A stretch of DNA of 28,172 bases from an uncultured Faecalicoccus sp. (GTDB lineage: Bacteria > Bacillota_I > Bacilli_A > Erysipelotrichales > Erysipelotrichaceae). Shown here in pieces: positions 14,378 to 23,049 of this stretch. Position 1 is the stretch's first letter, and every line of letters begins with the position of its first letter. The stretch covers positions 1 through 28,172 of the forward strand of contig CABVDD010000026.1 in assembly GCA_902497095.1 (NCBI GenBank). Direction: 5' to 3'. The notes below the pieces were generated by a model. That model did no database searches and was not told the origin of the DNA. It saw only the letters and a program-made list of their open reading frames with translations. Both the position numbers and the translations under genes were made by a program.

Positions 14378-15210
14378 AACATCTGATCATAGCTTCTTGT
14401 ACGGCGGATTTATATTTGCATGTTGACCATTTGCCAACTTCAGCACAAGATGTAAAAGTGATATCTTCACAAATGGTATTGGGCGGTTGTGGTTATCATG
14501 TAAGCAAAGGATGTCAAAACTCTATTTTAGTGTGTCCATTAGGAACAGGGGTGTATGGCCAATTTGTCAAAGATCAGCTGTTACAAGAAAATATAGAGAT
14601 GATCTTACCTACGGTATCACAAGAAAATGGCGTTTGTATTTGTTTGATAGAGCCTAATGGACAAAGAACGTTTCTTTCAAGCCATGGTGCCGAATACTTT
14701 TATACCGAAGCCATGTTAAAGAATTTGCCGCAGGCCGATTGGATCTATGTATCTGGTATTGATTTAGAAGAAAGATGCAATCAATGTGTAATTGATTATT
14801 GTGCTAAATCAAAGAGCCAAATTTTCTTTGCGCCAGGGCCTAGAGTCTTTGCGATTCGTGATGTTTTAGAACAAATGCTGAGTTTAAAGCCGGTTTTACA
14901 TATGAATAAAGAAGAATGTGAGGCCTGGTGTCAATGTTCTTTTAAAGAGGGAATGATGTCCTTATATGAAAAGACAAAAAAGCCGGTGATCGTAACGGAT
15001 GCATCCCGTGGCTCGTATGCTTATGATGGAAATACGATGTATCATGAAGTTGAAAAAGCAGTGATCACCAAGAATGCGACAGGAGCTGGAGATACGCATG
15101 CGGCAAGTTGTTTGGATAGTTTATCACAGAAAGTAGCACTTGATGAAATGTTGCAGCAAGCGAATAAAGCCAGTATTTTAAAAATTACGCAAGGAAAGGT
15201 GTACCCATGA
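14374..15210 (+). CDS. PfkB-family carbohydrate/nucleoside kinase
   Basis: 278 residues, ribokinase-like fold. The catalytic/anion-hole motif is NATGAGDTHAA near residue 240, where the Asp is the base, with the PfkB N-terminal region (MVLGGCGYHVSKG) and GQRTFLSSHG in the middle. VIVTDASRGSYAYDG is the nucleotide-binding approach. Substrate cannot be read from the sequence; sugars, nucleosides and pseudouridine are all possible. It overlaps luxS by four bases and fluC by four, so translation is probably coupled along the operon. A DPD/AI-2 kinase role beside luxS would be speculative, as the known LsrK belongs to another family. Confidence 0.9.
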   Translation: MKHLIIASCTADLYLHVDHLPTSAQDVKVISSQMVLGGCGYHVSKGCQNSILVCPLGTGVYGQFVKDQLLQENIEMILPTVSQENGVCICLIEPNGQRTFLSSHGAEYFYTEAMLKNLPQADWIYVSGIDLEERCNQCVIDYCAKSKSQIFFAPGPRVFAIRDVLEQMLSLKPVLHMNKEECEAWCQCSFKEGMMSLYEKTKKPVIVTDASRGSYAYDGNTMYHEVEKAVITKNATGAGDTHAASCLDSLSQKVALDEMLQQANKASILKITQGKVYP

Positions 15211-15569
15211 TAGATTGTTTAGTAGTAGGACTTGGAGGATTTATCGGTTCTGTTTTTCGCTATTCGGCCAGTAAGATTTCAATAGAAACAAATGGATTTC
15301 CCATTCATACTTTAGGGATCAATATTATCGGCTGTTTTTTGATCGGATTGATCGTTTCATGGTCCGCCAAACATACACAAATAGATCCAAGATTGGTTTT
15401 ATTTTTTAAAACAGGTGTATGTGGCGGCTTTACAACATTTTCAACATTTTCTTTAGAATCACAACAATTGATCCAGCAAGGACAATACACCATGGCCATT
15501 CTCTATATACTTCTTAGTGTAGTTTTAGGAATCTTTGCGGTGTTTGTTGCACAATGGATCATAAAATAA
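15207..15569 (+). CDS. crcB: Fluoride channel CrcB/FluC
   Basis: 120 residues with four membrane helices. Exports fluoride passively as a dual-topology dimer. Diagnostic residues: GGFIGSVFRY near the N terminus, the pore Asn in LGINIIGCFLIG, and the phenylalanine box GGFTTFSTFSLE with the central Na+ site. Full length for the family. The start overlaps the kinase stop (ATGA). Only one copy is present here; many Gram-positives carry two adjacent fluC genes, but dual-topology homodimers need only one. No fluoride riboswitch is seen before it. Confidence 0.95.
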   Translation: MIDCLVVGLGGFIGSVFRYSASKISIETNGFPIHTLGINIIGCFLIGLIVSWSAKHTQIDPRLVLFFKTGVCGGFTTFSTFSLESQQLIQQGQYTMAILYILLSVVLGIFAVFVAQWIIK

Positions 15570-15592
15570 ACAGGCAGCTTAGACTGCCTGTT
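15569..15592. terminator. Bidirectional terminator between fluC and the convergent XRE gene
   Basis: AACAGGCAG (15569-15577) pairs perfectly with CTGCCTGTT (15584-15592) around a six-base loop. The stop codons of both convergent genes fall in or at the hairpin. The minus strand has the better tail (TATTTTAT). Confidence 0.85.
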
Positions 15593-15797
15593 CGTCATTT
15601 TGGTATTCCAGAATATCACCCGGTTGACAATTCAATACTTTACAAATCGCATCTAAAGTAGAAAAGCGAATTGCTTTTACCTTTCCAGTTTTTAAATTTG
15701 ATAAGTTCACATTCGAGATTCCCACTTTTTCAGAAAGTTCATTTAAAGATATTTTACGATCGGCCATGACACGATCTAAACGTAATATGATAGCCAT
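15579..15797 (-). CDS. Small XRE/Cro-type helix-turn-helix regulator (YozG-like)
   Basis: 72 residues, essentially one HTH_26-type domain: LDRVMADRKISLNELSEKVG, then ISNVNLSNLKTGKVKAIRFS as recognition helix region, and LDAICKVLNCQPGDILEY. This protein class almost always sits beside a DUF2975 membrane protein, as here (yoaS-yozG type pair). It follows that gene by seven bases, so they are co-transcribed; the regulator probably controls its own operon. The target site is not identified. Confidence 0.92.
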   Translation of the reverse strand: MAIILRLDRVMADRKISLNELSEKVGISNVNLSNLKTGKVKAIRFSTLDAICKVLNCQPGDILEYQNDEQAV

Positions 15798-15804
15798 GTC
15801 TCAC

Positions 15805-16305
15805 CTATAATATCGCATCGACTTCATCTTGAAGGCGATATCCTGCTTTAAATATAGTAGCTATCAGAATACAAATAATACCTAAGATCAAATAACAGCC
15901 ATCGGCTAAAACAAAATCATTGTATTTCATAAAGAATATACCGCTTGGAATATCGCCTACAGGACTGATACGAGCGACAATAAAAGAAACCAGGATAAAA
16001 AGCAGTCCAATACTATACATTCCTTTGGCAAGAATTCGATGAAAAGGTTTGTGGCTCCAATAAAGAAATAAAATGGTAAAAAAGAAAATTAAGATCGCAA
16101 TGTTCCATGTCATGTTGTAGAGATAATTATGAGCACCTATGATATTCCATGCCTGCCATAAAGTCCATTGTGTAATATTCACGACACTTTGTATGGCACA
16201 AAGGCCAGTGAATACAAGACAGGTAAGTATCGTTTTTTTAGGTAGGCGAATTTCAGAATCTTTATTTTCCTGGGTTTTGCATATAAAGTCATTGGTTTGT
16301 TTCAT
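15805..16305 (-). CDS. DUF2975 membrane protein
   Basis: 166 residues. Four hydrophobic segments at about 27-45, 68-83, 95-112 and 135-152, and the DUF2975-like ending AGYRLQDEVDAIL. It is a cytoplasmic-membrane protein of unknown function that pairs with a small XRE regulator (the next gene). An AGAGGT site precedes ATG 16305 on the minus strand, and a good promoter lies at 16330-16358. The N terminus (about 22 residues) is polar and cytoplasmic. Confidence 0.9.
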   Translation of the reverse strand: MKQTNDFICKTQENKDSEIRLPKKTILTCLVFTGLCAIQSVVNITQWTLWQAWNIIGAHNYLYNMTWNIAILIFFFTILFLYWSHKPFHRILAKGMYSIGLLFILVSFIVARISPVGDIPSGIFFMKYNDFVLADGCYLILGIICILIATIFKAGYRLQDEVDAIL

Positions 16306-16329
16306 GGCAAATACCTCTTTTCTAATTTG

Positions 16330-16358
16330 GTTATATCATTAAATTTTATTAAAATCAA
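16330..16358 (-). promoter_or_regulatory. Promoter of the DUF2975-XRE pair
   Basis: Minus strand: TTGATT (16353-16358), a 17-base spacer, TATAAC (16330-16335). Divergent from secA. Confidence 0.6.
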
Positions 16359-16457
16359 TAATTTTTTAATGATAAACGATAAATTTATAATGTTTTTCAT
16401 CGAAATATAAAGAGTTTGTAAGTTCCTGTGGGAATTCTAGTCTTCATTTGAAAAATA

Positions 16458-16466
16458 TGCTACAAT
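16458..16466 (+). promoter_or_regulatory. Extended -10 promoter of secA
   Basis: TGC-TACAAT, about 48 bases before the secA ATG. No clear TTGACA upstream; the extended -10 would compensate. Confidence 0.5.
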
Positions 16467-16513
16467 GATATAGCGTGTAATTTTGTATAAATAGTAAGCA
16501 GGAGGGCTACTTT

Positions 16514-18907
16514 ATGGGATTATTATCAAATCTTTTCTCGGAAGAGAAACGCGAAATCAGTGCGTTGGAAAAGATTGCTGATCAGGTTTTGTCGCATGAA
16601 AATGAGATGGCGGCTTTAAGCGATGATCAGTTAAAAGAAAAAACAGAAGAGTATAAAAAACGATTGGCAGAAGGTGAAACGGTTGATGATTTGTTGCCAG
16701 AAGCATTCGCAACCGCAAGAGAAGCTGCTTATCGTGTTATTAATGAAAAACCATATCGCGTGCAGGTTATGGGGGCTGTGGCTATGCACAAAGGCGATAT
16801 TGCCGAAATGAAGACCGGTGAAGGAAAGACTTTGACGGCGACCATGGCTGTATATTTAAACGCATTGACTGGACAAGGTGTTCATGTCATTACTGTCAAT
16901 GAGTATCTGGCTGGACGTGATGCGGCCTGGATGGGAGAAATTTATCGCTTTTTAGGTTTGAGTGTTGGTGTAAACAAGCGTGAATTAAAAGCTAAAGAAA
17001 AAAGAGAAGCATATGCTTGCGATATTACTTATACGACAAACTCAGAACTAGGATTTGATTATTTGCGTGATAACATGGTAACACGTGTGGAAGATCGTGT
17101 TATGCGAGGCCTTCACATGGCTATTATCGATGAGGTCGATTCTGTATTGATCGATGAAAGCCGTACACCATTGATCATTTCCGGAGGAAAGAAAGAAACG
17201 GCAAATTTATATATACAGGCGGATGCATTTGCCAAGACTTTGGTGGCTCCAGAATATGAAACAGATCGTTTTACACATGAAAAACATTTGATTTCTGGTG
17301 ACTATGATATTGATGAAAAAACACGTCAAGTTATGTTAAGTGAAGATGGTGTGCATAAGGCCGAAAAGTATTTTAAAATTAAAAACCTATATGATATAGA
17401 ACACACTCAATTAGTTCATCATATCAACCAGGCCTTAAAAGCAAATTATATTTTCACCAATGAAGTAGAATATGTAGTCAGTGAAGATAAAGAAATTGTG
17501 ATCGTTGACCAGTTTACGGGACGTTTGATGCCAGGACGTGCTTACAGCGATGGTCTGCATCAGGCAATTGAAGCCAAAGAAGGTGTTCCAATCAAGGAAG
17601 AAACTTCTACTTTAGCTACGATCACATATCAAAACTTCTTCCGTTTATATGAAAAACTGGCGGGTATGACAGGTACTGCCAAGACGGAAGAAGAAGAGTT
17701 CTTGTCAACTTACAATATGAAAGTTGTAGTTATTCCGACAAATCGTCCGGTGATTCGTGAAGATCAGCCAGATGAAATCTATGCGCATAAAGATCGTAAA
17801 TACAGAGCTTTAGTCGATGAAGTTAAACGTTTGTATGTTAAAGGGCAACCGGTTTTAGTAGGTACGATTGCGGTTGAGACCAGTGAGCTTATCAGTAATA
17901 TGTTGAAAAAAGAAGGCATTCCGCACGAAGTATTAAATGCCAAAAACCATGCTCGTGAAGCTGAGATCATCGCAAAAGCGGGACGTCCAAAATCTGTAAC
18001 GATCGCCACTAACATGGCCGGTCGTGGTACGGATATCAAATTGACAAAAGAAACTCGTGAATTAGGCGGACTTGCGGTCTTGGGTTCTGAGCGTCATGAA
18101 TCTCGTCGTATAGACAATCAGCTTCGTGGTCGAAGCGGACGTCAGGGAGATCCGGGATTCTCTCGCTTCTATGTTTCTTTGGAAGATAATTTAATGGTAC
18201 GTTTTGGCGGTGATAAACTGCAGAAGATGTTTGAAAAATTAGGGGATGAACAAGTACAGTCAAAAGCGGTAACTCGTTCGATCACAATGGCACAAAAAAG
18301 AGTTGAAGGTTTTAACTTTGATATGCGTAAACAATTATTAGATTATGATGATGTATTGCGTCGTCAACGTGAAATCATCTATGCACAACGTAATCGCATC
18401 TTGGAAAGCGATGAAGTGCATGAAATGGTGCATACGATTTTTGATAAAGCCATTGAAGAGACTTTACAGGCCAATATTGTGGATGCCAAAAAACAAACAG
18501 TGGATCCTGTCAGCTTGTCAAAATCATTTGATATTATGGGAATGCAGGAAGAAAAACAAATCAAACCGGATGAAATTGAAGGCAAATCGTATAAAGAAAT
18601 TGAAGAGTATGCGAAAAATAAGATCTGGGGCGAATATGAAAAAGAAATTCAACCTGTTAAAAAACAATTTTTACCATTTGAAAGAACGGTTGTATTGCGT
18701 AATATCGATCGTAACTGGATCGCTCATATCGACCGTATGGATAAATTAAGAAGTGGTATTTACTTAAGAAGTTATGCACAGAACAATCCTTTGCAGCAAT
18801 ATGTTCAGGAAGGTTTTGATATGTTTGAAGAAATGAATCGCCGTATTGATCGTGAAATTACTTTCTTCTTATGTAAAGTGCGCATTCGCAGGGAGACAAA
18901 AGCATAA
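16514..18907 (+). CDS. secA: Preprotein translocase ATPase SecA
   Basis: 797 residues; the motor that pushes preproteins through SecYEG. Walker A MKTGEGKT at about 99-106, DEAD-type IIDEVDSVLIDESRTPL (about 205-221), the preprotein cross-linking domain after it, helicase motif NMAGRGTDIKL and the arginine finger region QLRGRSGRQGDPG, then the scaffold and wing domains with NWIAHIDRMDKLRSGIYLRSYAQ. It ends at RRETKA without the C-terminal zinc-binding tail (CxCxxxxxxxxCH) of many SecAs; such short forms occur in Firmicutes. Start ATG 16514 has CAGGAGGG before it. The stop TAA overlaps the prfB ATG (TAATG), the classical secA-prfB pair. Confidence 0.98.
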   Translation: MGLLSNLFSEEKREISALEKIADQVLSHENEMAALSDDQLKEKTEEYKKRLAEGETVDDLLPEAFATAREAAYRVINEKPYRVQVMGAVAMHKGDIAEMKTGEGKTLTATMAVYLNALTGQGVHVITVNEYLAGRDAAWMGEIYRFLGLSVGVNKRELKAKEKREAYACDITYTTNSELGFDYLRDNMVTRVEDRVMRGLHMAIIDEVDSVLIDESRTPLIISGGKKETANLYIQADAFAKTLVAPEYETDRFTHEKHLISGDYDIDEKTRQVMLSEDGVHKAEKYFKIKNLYDIEHTQLVHHINQALKANYIFTNEVEYVVSEDKEIVIVDQFTGRLMPGRAYSDGLHQAIEAKEGVPIKEETSTLATITYQNFFRLYEKLAGMTGTAKTEEEEFLSTYNMKVVVIPTNRPVIREDQPDEIYAHKDRKYRALVDEVKRLYVKGQPVLVGTIAVETSELISNMLKKEGIPHEVLNAKNHAREAEIIAKAGRPKSVTIATNMAGRGTDIKLTKETRELGGLAVLGSERHESRRIDNQLRGRSGRQGDPGFSRFYVSLEDNLMVRFGGDKLQKMFEKLGDEQVQSKAVTRSITMAQKRVEGFNFDMRKQLLDYDDVLRRQREIIYAQRNRILESDEVHEMVHTIFDKAIEETLQANIVDAKKQTVDPVSLSKSFDIMGMQEEKQIKPDEIEGKSYKEIEEYAKNKIWGEYEKEIQPVKKQFLPFERTVVLRNIDRNWIAHIDRMDKLRSGIYLRSYAQNNPLQQYVQEGFDMFEEMNRRIDREITFFLCKVRIRRETKA

Positions 18908-20008
18908 TGGAACTGTATGAATTAAAACAAGGAGTCAGTACTCACCTGGAGAAGCTTCGCTCTCTGGGTGAGTCACTTTGACTTAGCTTTAAAAAAGAAA
19001 CAAATTGAAGAATATGATCAACAGACTTTAAAAGAAGGCTTTTGGTCAGATCAAAAAAAAGCACAGTCAGTGATTCGCATGCGAAATTCTTTAAAGGATA
19101 TCGTGGATCATTATGAAAGCTTGTTAGAACAATTAGAATCTTTAGATGAAACGGCCGATGCCCTAAAAAGTGATTGGGATGAAGAACTTTTAGAAATGGC
19201 AGTTGCGGAATATTTAGAAGCAAAAGACAGTTTTGAATCTTTTGAGATCCAAGTTCTCCTTTCCCATGAATATGATCAAAACAATGCCATCTTGGAGCTG
19301 CATCCAGGTGCAGGAGGAACAGAATCTTGCGACTGGGCCAGTATGTTATATCGAATGTATACTCGTTATGCCGAAAAAAAAGGCTGGAAGGTTACAGTTT
19401 TGGACTATCTGGCTGGTGAAGAAGCCGGTATTAAAAGTGTTACGTTTTTAGTAGAAGGCGATAAAGCTTATGGGTATTTAAAAGGTGAAAAAGGTGTTCA
19501 TCGCTTGGTTCGTATATCACCTTTTGATTCGGGAGCCAGAAGACATACAAGTTTTGCTTCTTTAGAAGTGATGCCTCAGTTTAATGATGAAGTGGAAATC
19601 GAAATCAAGCCGGAAGATTTGATCGTTGAGACAAAACGAGCTTCCGGAGCTGGTGGACAACATATCAATAAAACCGATAGTGCTGTACGTATGGTACATA
19701 AACCAACAGGCATCGTTGCGACTTGTCAAAATGGGCGCAGTCAACATGAAAACCGAGAAGAAGCTTTGCGTATATTAAAATCCAGACTATATCAGTTAGA
19801 GATCGAAGAAAAAGAAAAGAAATTAAAAGAAATAAAAGGCGAACAAAGCGCCAACGAATGGGGTTCACAAATTCGCAGCTACGTCATGCATCCTTATTCG
19901 TTAGTTAAAGATGTTCGTACCGGCTATGAAACAAGTCAGGTACAGTCTGTATTAGATGGTGACTTGGATGAATTTATCTTTGCGTATCTGAAAAGTCAGG
20001 TACAGTAA
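18907..20008 (+). CDS. prfB: Peptide chain release factor 2, with programmed +1 frameshift
   Basis: RF2 ends translation at UGA and UAA. The zero frame runs from ATG 18907 for 24 codons (MELYELKQGVSTHLEKLRSL, GESL) to TGA 18979-18981. Translation resumes one base later as DLALKKKQIEEYDQQT and continues to 20008, giving 366 residues. SPF in VRISPFDSGARRHT is the UGA-selective anticodon-like motif, and GAGGQHINKT carries the GGQ that triggers peptide release. A gene call without the shift would begin falsely within 18968-18980. The start overlaps the secA stop; a terminator follows at 20090. Confidence 0.97.
18965..18982 (+). other. prfB +1 autoregulatory frameshift site
   Basis: TGGGTGAG followed by TCA, then CTT TGA C: the conserved slippery CTT, in-frame UGA and following C, with a Shine-Dalgarno-like GGTGAG three bases before CTT. 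Low RF2 makes ribosomes pause at UGA and slip +1, restoring RF2 synthesis. Confidence 0.95.
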
Positions 20009-20032
20009 ATACGGAAAAAAGGTAAAGGAAAT

Positions 20033-20069
20033 GGGGAAATGGATGTTGAATCCCCTTACAATTTTTTCC
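20033..20069 (+). terminator. Possible first terminator after prfB
   Basis: GGGGA and TCCCC pair across about 13 bases, followed by TTACAATTTTTTCC. The T-run is a few bases away from the stem, so this is weaker than the hairpin at 20090. Confidence 0.4.
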
Positions 20070-20089
20070 TAAATGTTGAAAAGAATGTA

Positions 20090-20134
20090 AGAAGGTTTGA
20101 TGGAAAGCACTTGTAAACAAACCTTCTTTTTTTT
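20090..20134 (+). terminator. Rho-independent terminator of secA-prfB
   Basis: AGAAGGTTTG (20090-20099) pairs perfectly with CAAACCTTCT (20118-20127), followed by eight T. The -35 of the next promoter lies in the loop. Confidence 0.9.
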
Positions 20135-20139
20135 ATACT
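20111..20139 (+). promoter_or_regulatory. Promoter of the transketolase genes, inside the prfB terminator
   Basis: TTGTAA (20111-20116), a 17-base spacer, TATACT (20134-20139). The spacer is the 3' arm and T-run of the upstream terminator. Confidence 0.55.
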
Positions 20140-20171
20140 TAGATTTGTAAAAGGAGGCTATAGGAAATTTT

Positions 20172-20984
20172 ATGACAGATTTAGAACAACATGCCTTAAA
20201 TGTACGCAAAAACATTATTAAAATGGTTTATGCAGCACAAAGTGGGCATCCGGGTGGATCTTTGTCCGGAGCGGATATATTAACAGATCTGTATTTTAAA
20301 GAAATGGATGTTAATAAAGACAATGTGGATACAATTGACAGAGATCGCTTTGTGTTAAGCAAAGGACATGCTTCTCCCTTATTGTATGCTGTACTGTGCG
20401 AAAAGGGATTTCTTCCTGAAGAGGACTTAAAAGGATTTAGACAAGTGGATTCCAAATTACAGGGACACCCAAATATGAACTATGTATCAGGAGTTGATAT
20501 GTCCACAGGATCATTAGGACAAGGAATATCAGCAGCAGTAGGAATGGCTATTGCCAATAAACTGGTAGATAAAAATGATCATCGCATTTATTGTTTATTA
20601 GGCGATGGAGAAAGTGAAGAAGGTCAAGTTTGGGAGGCTTGTATGGCAGCTTCTCATTATAAACTAGACAATCTTTGTGTCATTTTGGATTATAATCACT
20701 TACAAATTGATGGAAATATTGATGATGTTATCGGACCGGAACCATTCAAATCAAAATTTGAAGCATTTGGTTTCCATACAGTAGAAATTGATGGACATAA
20801 TTTTGATCAAATTGAAGCCGCATTTAAAGAAGCTAGAGAGACTAAAGAGCAGCCAACAGCAATCATTGCACATACTGTTAAAGGAAAAGGCGTATCCTTT
20901 ATGGAAAATAATTATGCATGGCATGGAAGTGCACCAAACAAGGAACAGTACGAAGAAGCCATGAAGGAATTAGGTGGTGAATAA
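20172..20984 (+). CDS. Transketolase, N-terminal (TPP-binding) subunit
   Basis: 270 residues, the first half of a split transketolase of the non-oxidative pentose phosphate pathway. Pyrophosphate/TPP-binding: SGHPGGSLSGADIL, LSKGHASPLLYA, STGSLGQGISAAVGMA, and the Mg2+/TPP motif GDGESEEGQVWEA ... LDYNHLQIDG. The C terminus has HTVKGKGVSFMENNYAWHG. Full length for this subunit type. AGGA is about six bases before ATG 20172. The second subunit begins two bases after the stop, so both are made from one mRNA in near-equal amounts. Confidence 0.95.
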   Translation: MTDLEQHALNVRKNIIKMVYAAQSGHPGGSLSGADILTDLYFKEMDVNKDNVDTIDRDRFVLSKGHASPLLYAVLCEKGFLPEEDLKGFRQVDSKLQGHPNMNYVSGVDMSTGSLGQGISAAVGMAIANKLVDKNDHRIYCLLGDGESEEGQVWEACMAASHYKLDNLCVILDYNHLQIDGNIDDVIGPEPFKSKFEAFGFHTVEIDGHNFDQIEAAFKEARETKEQPTAIIAHTVKGKGVSFMENNYAWHGSAPNKEQYEEAMKELGGE

Positions 20985-20985
20985 T

Positions 20986-21909
20986 ATGGCAACAGCAACA
21001 AGAGAAGCTTATGGTAAAGCATTAGCCAAGCTAGTACAAGAACGTGAAGATGTTGTTGTTCTAGATGCGGATTTGACAAAATCAACAAAAACGATCGAAG
21101 CTAAAAAAGTTTGCCCGCAAAGACATTTTAATATGGGAATTGCGGAAGGAAATATGATGGGAGTTGCTGCCGGACTTGCGGCCAGTGGTAAAGTTGTTTA
21201 TGCTTCCAGTTTTGCGATGTTTGCAGCAGGAAGAGCTTTTGAGCAGATTCGTAACAGTATTTGTTATCCAAAATTGAATGTAAAGGTTTGTGCTACTCAT
21301 GCCGGTATCAGCGTAGGAGAAGATGGAGCCAGCCATCAAAGCGTAGAAGATATTGCGATCATGCGAAGCATTCCTAATATGAAAGTATTCCAGCCTTGTG
21401 ATGCTCGTGAAACTGAACAGATCATAAAAGCAGTTGCGGATATCGAAGGGCCATGTTACGTTCGCTTGGGTCGTTTAGGTGTCGAAGATGTATATGACGA
21501 TACTTATAAATGGGAATATGGCAAAGGAAATGTGCTAAAAAAAGGAAGCAAAGTTGCCATTATCGCGACAGGGTTGATGGTACAGGAGTCTTTAAAAGCC
21601 GTTGATTTATTAGAAGGAATCGAGCCTACTGTGATCAATATCGCAACTATTAAACCAATTGATAAAGAATTGATCTTAGAGACAGCTAAAACCCATGATG
21701 TGATCGTTACCGTAGAAGAACATAATGTAATCGGAGGTTTGGCAGGTGCCGTTGCGGAAACTTTAGCACCATATGGATTACCATGTCGACAATACAGTAT
21801 AGGTATGCAAGATACATTTGGTCGAAGTGGTAAGCCAAAAGATTTATTGGCTTATTATGAACTGGATGCTCAAAGCATTGCTCGAAAGATCAAAGAAATT
21901 ATGAAATAA
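20986..21909 (+). CDS. Transketolase, C-terminal (pyrimidine-binding) subunit
   Basis: 307 residues, second half of the split transketolase. MGIAEGNMMGVAAGLA holds the glutamate that activates TPP. ASSFAMFAAGRAFEQIRNSI, ATHAGISVGEDGASHQSVED and YVRLGRLG follow, with the C-terminal transketolase domain (VVTVEEHN-type VTVEEHNVIGGLAGAVAE) after about 190. ATG 20986 is chosen because AGGTGG lies just before it; an earlier in-frame start at 20974 would overlap the first subunit. DXP synthase was considered because of fold similarity, but the split layout and motifs fit transketolase. Confidence 0.95.
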   Translation: MATATREAYGKALAKLVQEREDVVVLDADLTKSTKTIEAKKVCPQRHFNMGIAEGNMMGVAAGLAASGKVVYASSFAMFAAGRAFEQIRNSICYPKLNVKVCATHAGISVGEDGASHQSVEDIAIMRSIPNMKVFQPCDARETEQIIKAVADIEGPCYVRLGRLGVEDVYDDTYKWEYGKGNVLKKGSKVAIIATGLMVQESLKAVDLLEGIEPTVINIATIKPIDKELILETAKTHDVIVTVEEHNVIGGLAGAVAETLAPYGLPCRQYSIGMQDTFGRSGKPKDLLAYYELDAQSIARKIKEIMK

Positions 21910-21910
21910 G

Positions 21911-21939
21911 AAAAAGAACTGCCAAAGGGCAGTTCTTTT
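21911..21939 (+). terminator. Terminator of the transketolase genes
   Basis: AAAAAGAACTGCC, loop AAAG, GGCAGTTCTTTT: a 12-bp stem directly after the stop codon. The last T residues are part of the cysK -35 box. Confidence 0.9.
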
Positions 21940-21965
21940 GACAATCTGGAAAAGTTTGTTATAAT
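21938..21965 (+). promoter_or_regulatory. cysK promoter
   Basis: Perfect TTGACA (21938-21943), 16-base spacer, perfect TATAAT (21960-21965). It begins inside the T-run of the transketolase terminator. Confidence 0.85.
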
Positions 21966-22004
21966 TCCTATAATAAAGATAGGCATTAAAAAGGAGGCAT
22001 ATAT

Positions 22005-22937
22005 ATGACTATCTATAAAAATGTAACAGAGCTTATCGGAAATACACCGGTAGTGGAACTGTCAAATCTTGAAGAACAAGAAGGATTGAAGGCGCAGTTA
22101 CTGGCAAAAGTTGAGTTTTTTAATCCGGCTGGCAGTGTAAAAGATCGTATTGCACGAAGAATGATTGAAAAAGCAGAAGAAAAAGGCTTATTGAAAGCTG
22201 GTGCAACGATCATTGAACCAACCAGCGGAAATACAGGAATCGGTTTAGCTTCTGTCTGTGCCTCCAAAGGATATAAAGCAATATTTACCATGCCGGAAAC
22301 TATGAGTGTCGAAAGAAGAAATCTTTTAAAGGCTTATGGAGCTCAAATTGTATTAACACCAGGCTCTCAAGGCATGAAAGGGGCTATTGCCAAGGCTAAA
22401 GAATTGCAGGAAAATACGCCAAATTCTTTGATTCCCAGCCAGTTTACAAATCCGGAAAACCCACAGGCACATTATGAAACAACAGGGCCTGAATTATGGC
22501 AACAAACGGATGGACATGTTGATATTTTTGTAGCTGGAGTAGGAACTGGTGGTACGATCAGCGGTACAGGAAAATATTTAAAGGAAAAAAATCCAAATGT
22601 GAAGATCGTTGCGGTAGAACCTGAAGGATCGCCTGTATTATCACAAGGAAAAGCAGGACCACATGGTATTCAGGGTATTGGTGCAGGATTTGTACCGGAC
22701 ACTTTAAATACTGAAATATATGATGAAATTATTACCGTATCCAATGAAGATGCTTATAAAACAGGACGTGCCATTGCCCAAAAAGAAGGATTGTTGGTGG
22801 GTATTTCTTCTGGAGCCAGTGTTTATGCAGCAATTCAGTTGGCAAAACGTCCAGAAAATGAAGGAAAGCGTATTGTTGCACTGATGCCTGATACAGGAGA
22901 GCGCTATCTTTCTACACCGATGTTTGTTCAAGAGTAA
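22005..22937 (+). CDS. cysK: Cysteine synthase A (O-acetylserine sulfhydrylase)
   Basis: 310 residues, PLP enzyme that makes cysteine from O-acetylserine and sulfide. PLP lysine in NPAGSVKDRIA, substrate loop PTSGNTGIGLA, phosphate-binding GVGTGGTISGTG and the C-terminal SSGASVYAA. EGSPVLSQGKAGPHGIQGIG matches CysK rather than cystathionine beta-synthase, and there is no C-terminal CBS domain. AAAGGAGG precedes ATG 22005. It has its own promoter and terminator, so it is a single-gene unit. No T-box or S-box leader fits in the short 5' UTR, so any sulfur control must act elsewhere. Confidence 0.96.
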   Translation: MTIYKNVTELIGNTPVVELSNLEEQEGLKAQLLAKVEFFNPAGSVKDRIARRMIEKAEEKGLLKAGATIIEPTSGNTGIGLASVCASKGYKAIFTMPETMSVERRNLLKAYGAQIVLTPGSQGMKGAIAKAKELQENTPNSLIPSQFTNPENPQAHYETTGPELWQQTDGHVDIFVAGVGTGGTISGTGKYLKEKNPNVKIVAVEPEGSPVLSQGKAGPHGIQGIGAGFVPDTLNTEIYDEIITVSNEDAYKTGRAIAQKEGLLVGISSGASVYAAIQLAKRPENEGKRIVALMPDTGERYLSTPMFVQE

Positions 22938-22963
22938 GTCAGAAGTGATTCTGACTTTTTCTT
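22937..22963 (+). terminator. cysK terminator
   Basis: AGTCAGAA, loop GTGA, TTCTGACT, then TTTTC: perfect 8-bp stem starting at the stop codon. Confidence 0.9.
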
Positions 22964-22989
22964 TTATTTATGGAATATAAAAATCTATT

Positions 22990-23018
22990 TTGGAACCCTT
23001 TTAGAAAAGATTTATAAT
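22990..23018 (+). promoter_or_regulatory. Promoter of the aldo/keto reductase gene
   Basis: TTGGAA (22990-22995), a 17-base spacer, perfect TATAAT (23013-23018), 31 bases before the ATG. Confidence 0.75.
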
Positions 23019-23049
23019 GAAGATGAATCAATACTAAGGAGGAAGTTCT

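Noticed and set aside
15210..15230. Fluoride riboswitch before fluC
   Set aside because: The gene overlaps the kinase stop, leaving no room for the leader, and no pseudoknot-like sequence is seen.
18345..18749. 134-residue plus-strand ORF inside secA
   Set aside because: Lies wholly within the secA coding region in another frame, with Met/Lys/Trp-rich non-protein-like composition.
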